Origin: an uncultured Flavobacteriales bacterium
GTDB taxonomy: Bacteria; Bacteroidota; Bacteroidia; Flavobacteriales_D; Parvicellaceae
Assembly: GCA_913064955.1 (NCBI GenBank)
Contig: CAJYBK010000006.1
Coordinates: forward strand, 1 to 33,678
DNA: 33,678 nt
Direction of reading: 5' to 3'
The notes beneath the pieces were generated by a model that was not told the DNA's origin, made no database searches, and saw only the letters and a program-made list of their open reading frames with translations. Positions 33,521-33,678 of this stretch are shown here, in pieces. Both the position numbers and the translations under genes were made by a program. Position 1 is the stretch's first letter. Every line of letters starts with the position of its first letter.

Positions 33521-33543
33521 ATTTCAAATTATTAGTTTGAAAT
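33521..33543. promoter_or_regulatory. Inverted repeat in the tRNA / HAD divergent promoter region
   Basis: ATTTCAAA (33521-33528) and TTTGAAAT (33536-33543) are perfect complements around seven bases, directly 5' of the tRNA. The dyad supplies a TTTG on both strands; on the + strand TTTG (33536-33539) lies 17-21 bases before TACATATTTG (33557-33566), a possible promoter for the HAD gene. Confidence 0.35.
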
Positions 33544-33594
33544 GCGGGTGCAATTTTACATATTTGCATTGAAATACGCAATAAAAAAGTGAAA

Positions 33595-33678
33595 TGATAA
33601 ACCTTTCGGGCATCAAAAACATCATATTTGACTTAGGTGGAGTCATTCTTAATGTAGATTACGACAAAACATCCGCTG
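33595..33678 (+). CDS. HAD-superfamily hydrolase, 5' end only
   Basis: The first 28 residues of a gene that runs off the window. The start MINLSGIKNIIFDLGGVILNVDY contains HAD motif I as FDLGGV (nucleophile D13), typical of HAD-IA phosphatases such as phosphoglycolate- or YihX-like enzymes. The rest is missing, so substrate class cannot be judged. Confidence 0.8.

Overview
The window looks like chromosomal DNA of a Bacteroidota bacterium, probably a Flavobacteriales member. It is AT-rich and densely packed. Several promoters match the Bacteroidota form TTTG-N17..21-TAnnTTTG. One secreted peptidase carries a type IX secretion (T9SS) C-terminal sorting domain. A GWxTD lipoprotein, a LytS/LytTR pair, a DAHP synthase-chorismate mutase fusion and a K+-dependent-type membrane pyrophosphatase all fit that phylum.

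Layout. 65-1612 (-): AsmA-like protein, apparently cut short near the window edge. 1783-5621 (+): tight three-gene unit of an unknown membrane-anchored protein, a GH31 enzyme carrying the sulfoquinovosidase residue set, and an unknown two-helix membrane protein. 5584-8218 (-): valS, broken by a frame disruption near its 3' end. 8384-9202 (+): DUF2797 protein lacking nearly all cysteines. 9336-10658 (-): polytopic membrane protein, preceded by a compact two-hairpin RNA or attenuator. 10849-12437 (-): alpha/beta hydrolase and YggS. 12525-14299 (-): LytS-type kinase and LytTR regulator. 14409-16841 (-): secreted M1 peptidase. 17005-18534 (+): helical-repeat protein. 18535-21642 (-): lipoprotein, GWxTD lipoprotein, rlmB, DUF6265 lipoprotein. 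21665-22666 (+): LuxE-like acyl-protein synthetase. 22681-23766 (-): DAHP synthase-chorismate mutase. 23850-24824 (+): lipoprotein. 24821-25555 (-): outer-membrane barrel. 25646-26316 (-): stand-alone HIRAN protein and small partner. 26466-27449 (+): radical SAM/SPASM protein. 27484-28182 (+): YhhN. 28293-30587 (+): hppA. 30648-31121 (-): Lrp/AsnC regulator. 31195-31317 (+): a promoter-terminator unit that looks like a small RNA gene. 31409-33411 (+): seven zinc-ribbon repeats followed by a Vsr-like nuclease, interrupted at an A_AAA_AAG heptamer. 33447-33520 (-): tRNA(CAU). 33595-end (+): start of a HAD hydrolase.

Most of the window is housekeeping and envelope biology. The accessory-looking part is 31.1-33.5 kb: a putative sRNA or attenuator, a modular DNA- or RNA-binding nuclease in two frames, and a tRNA gene. 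This is the best candidate for an undescribed system. The main caution is that three genes (AsmA-like, valS, nuclease) show frame disruptions. In valS, normally essential, a sequence error is a serious possibility, and the same could apply to the others.

No stretch longer than 300 bases lacks a gene. The longest, 31122-31408, holds the lrp upstream dyad and the putative sRNA unit.
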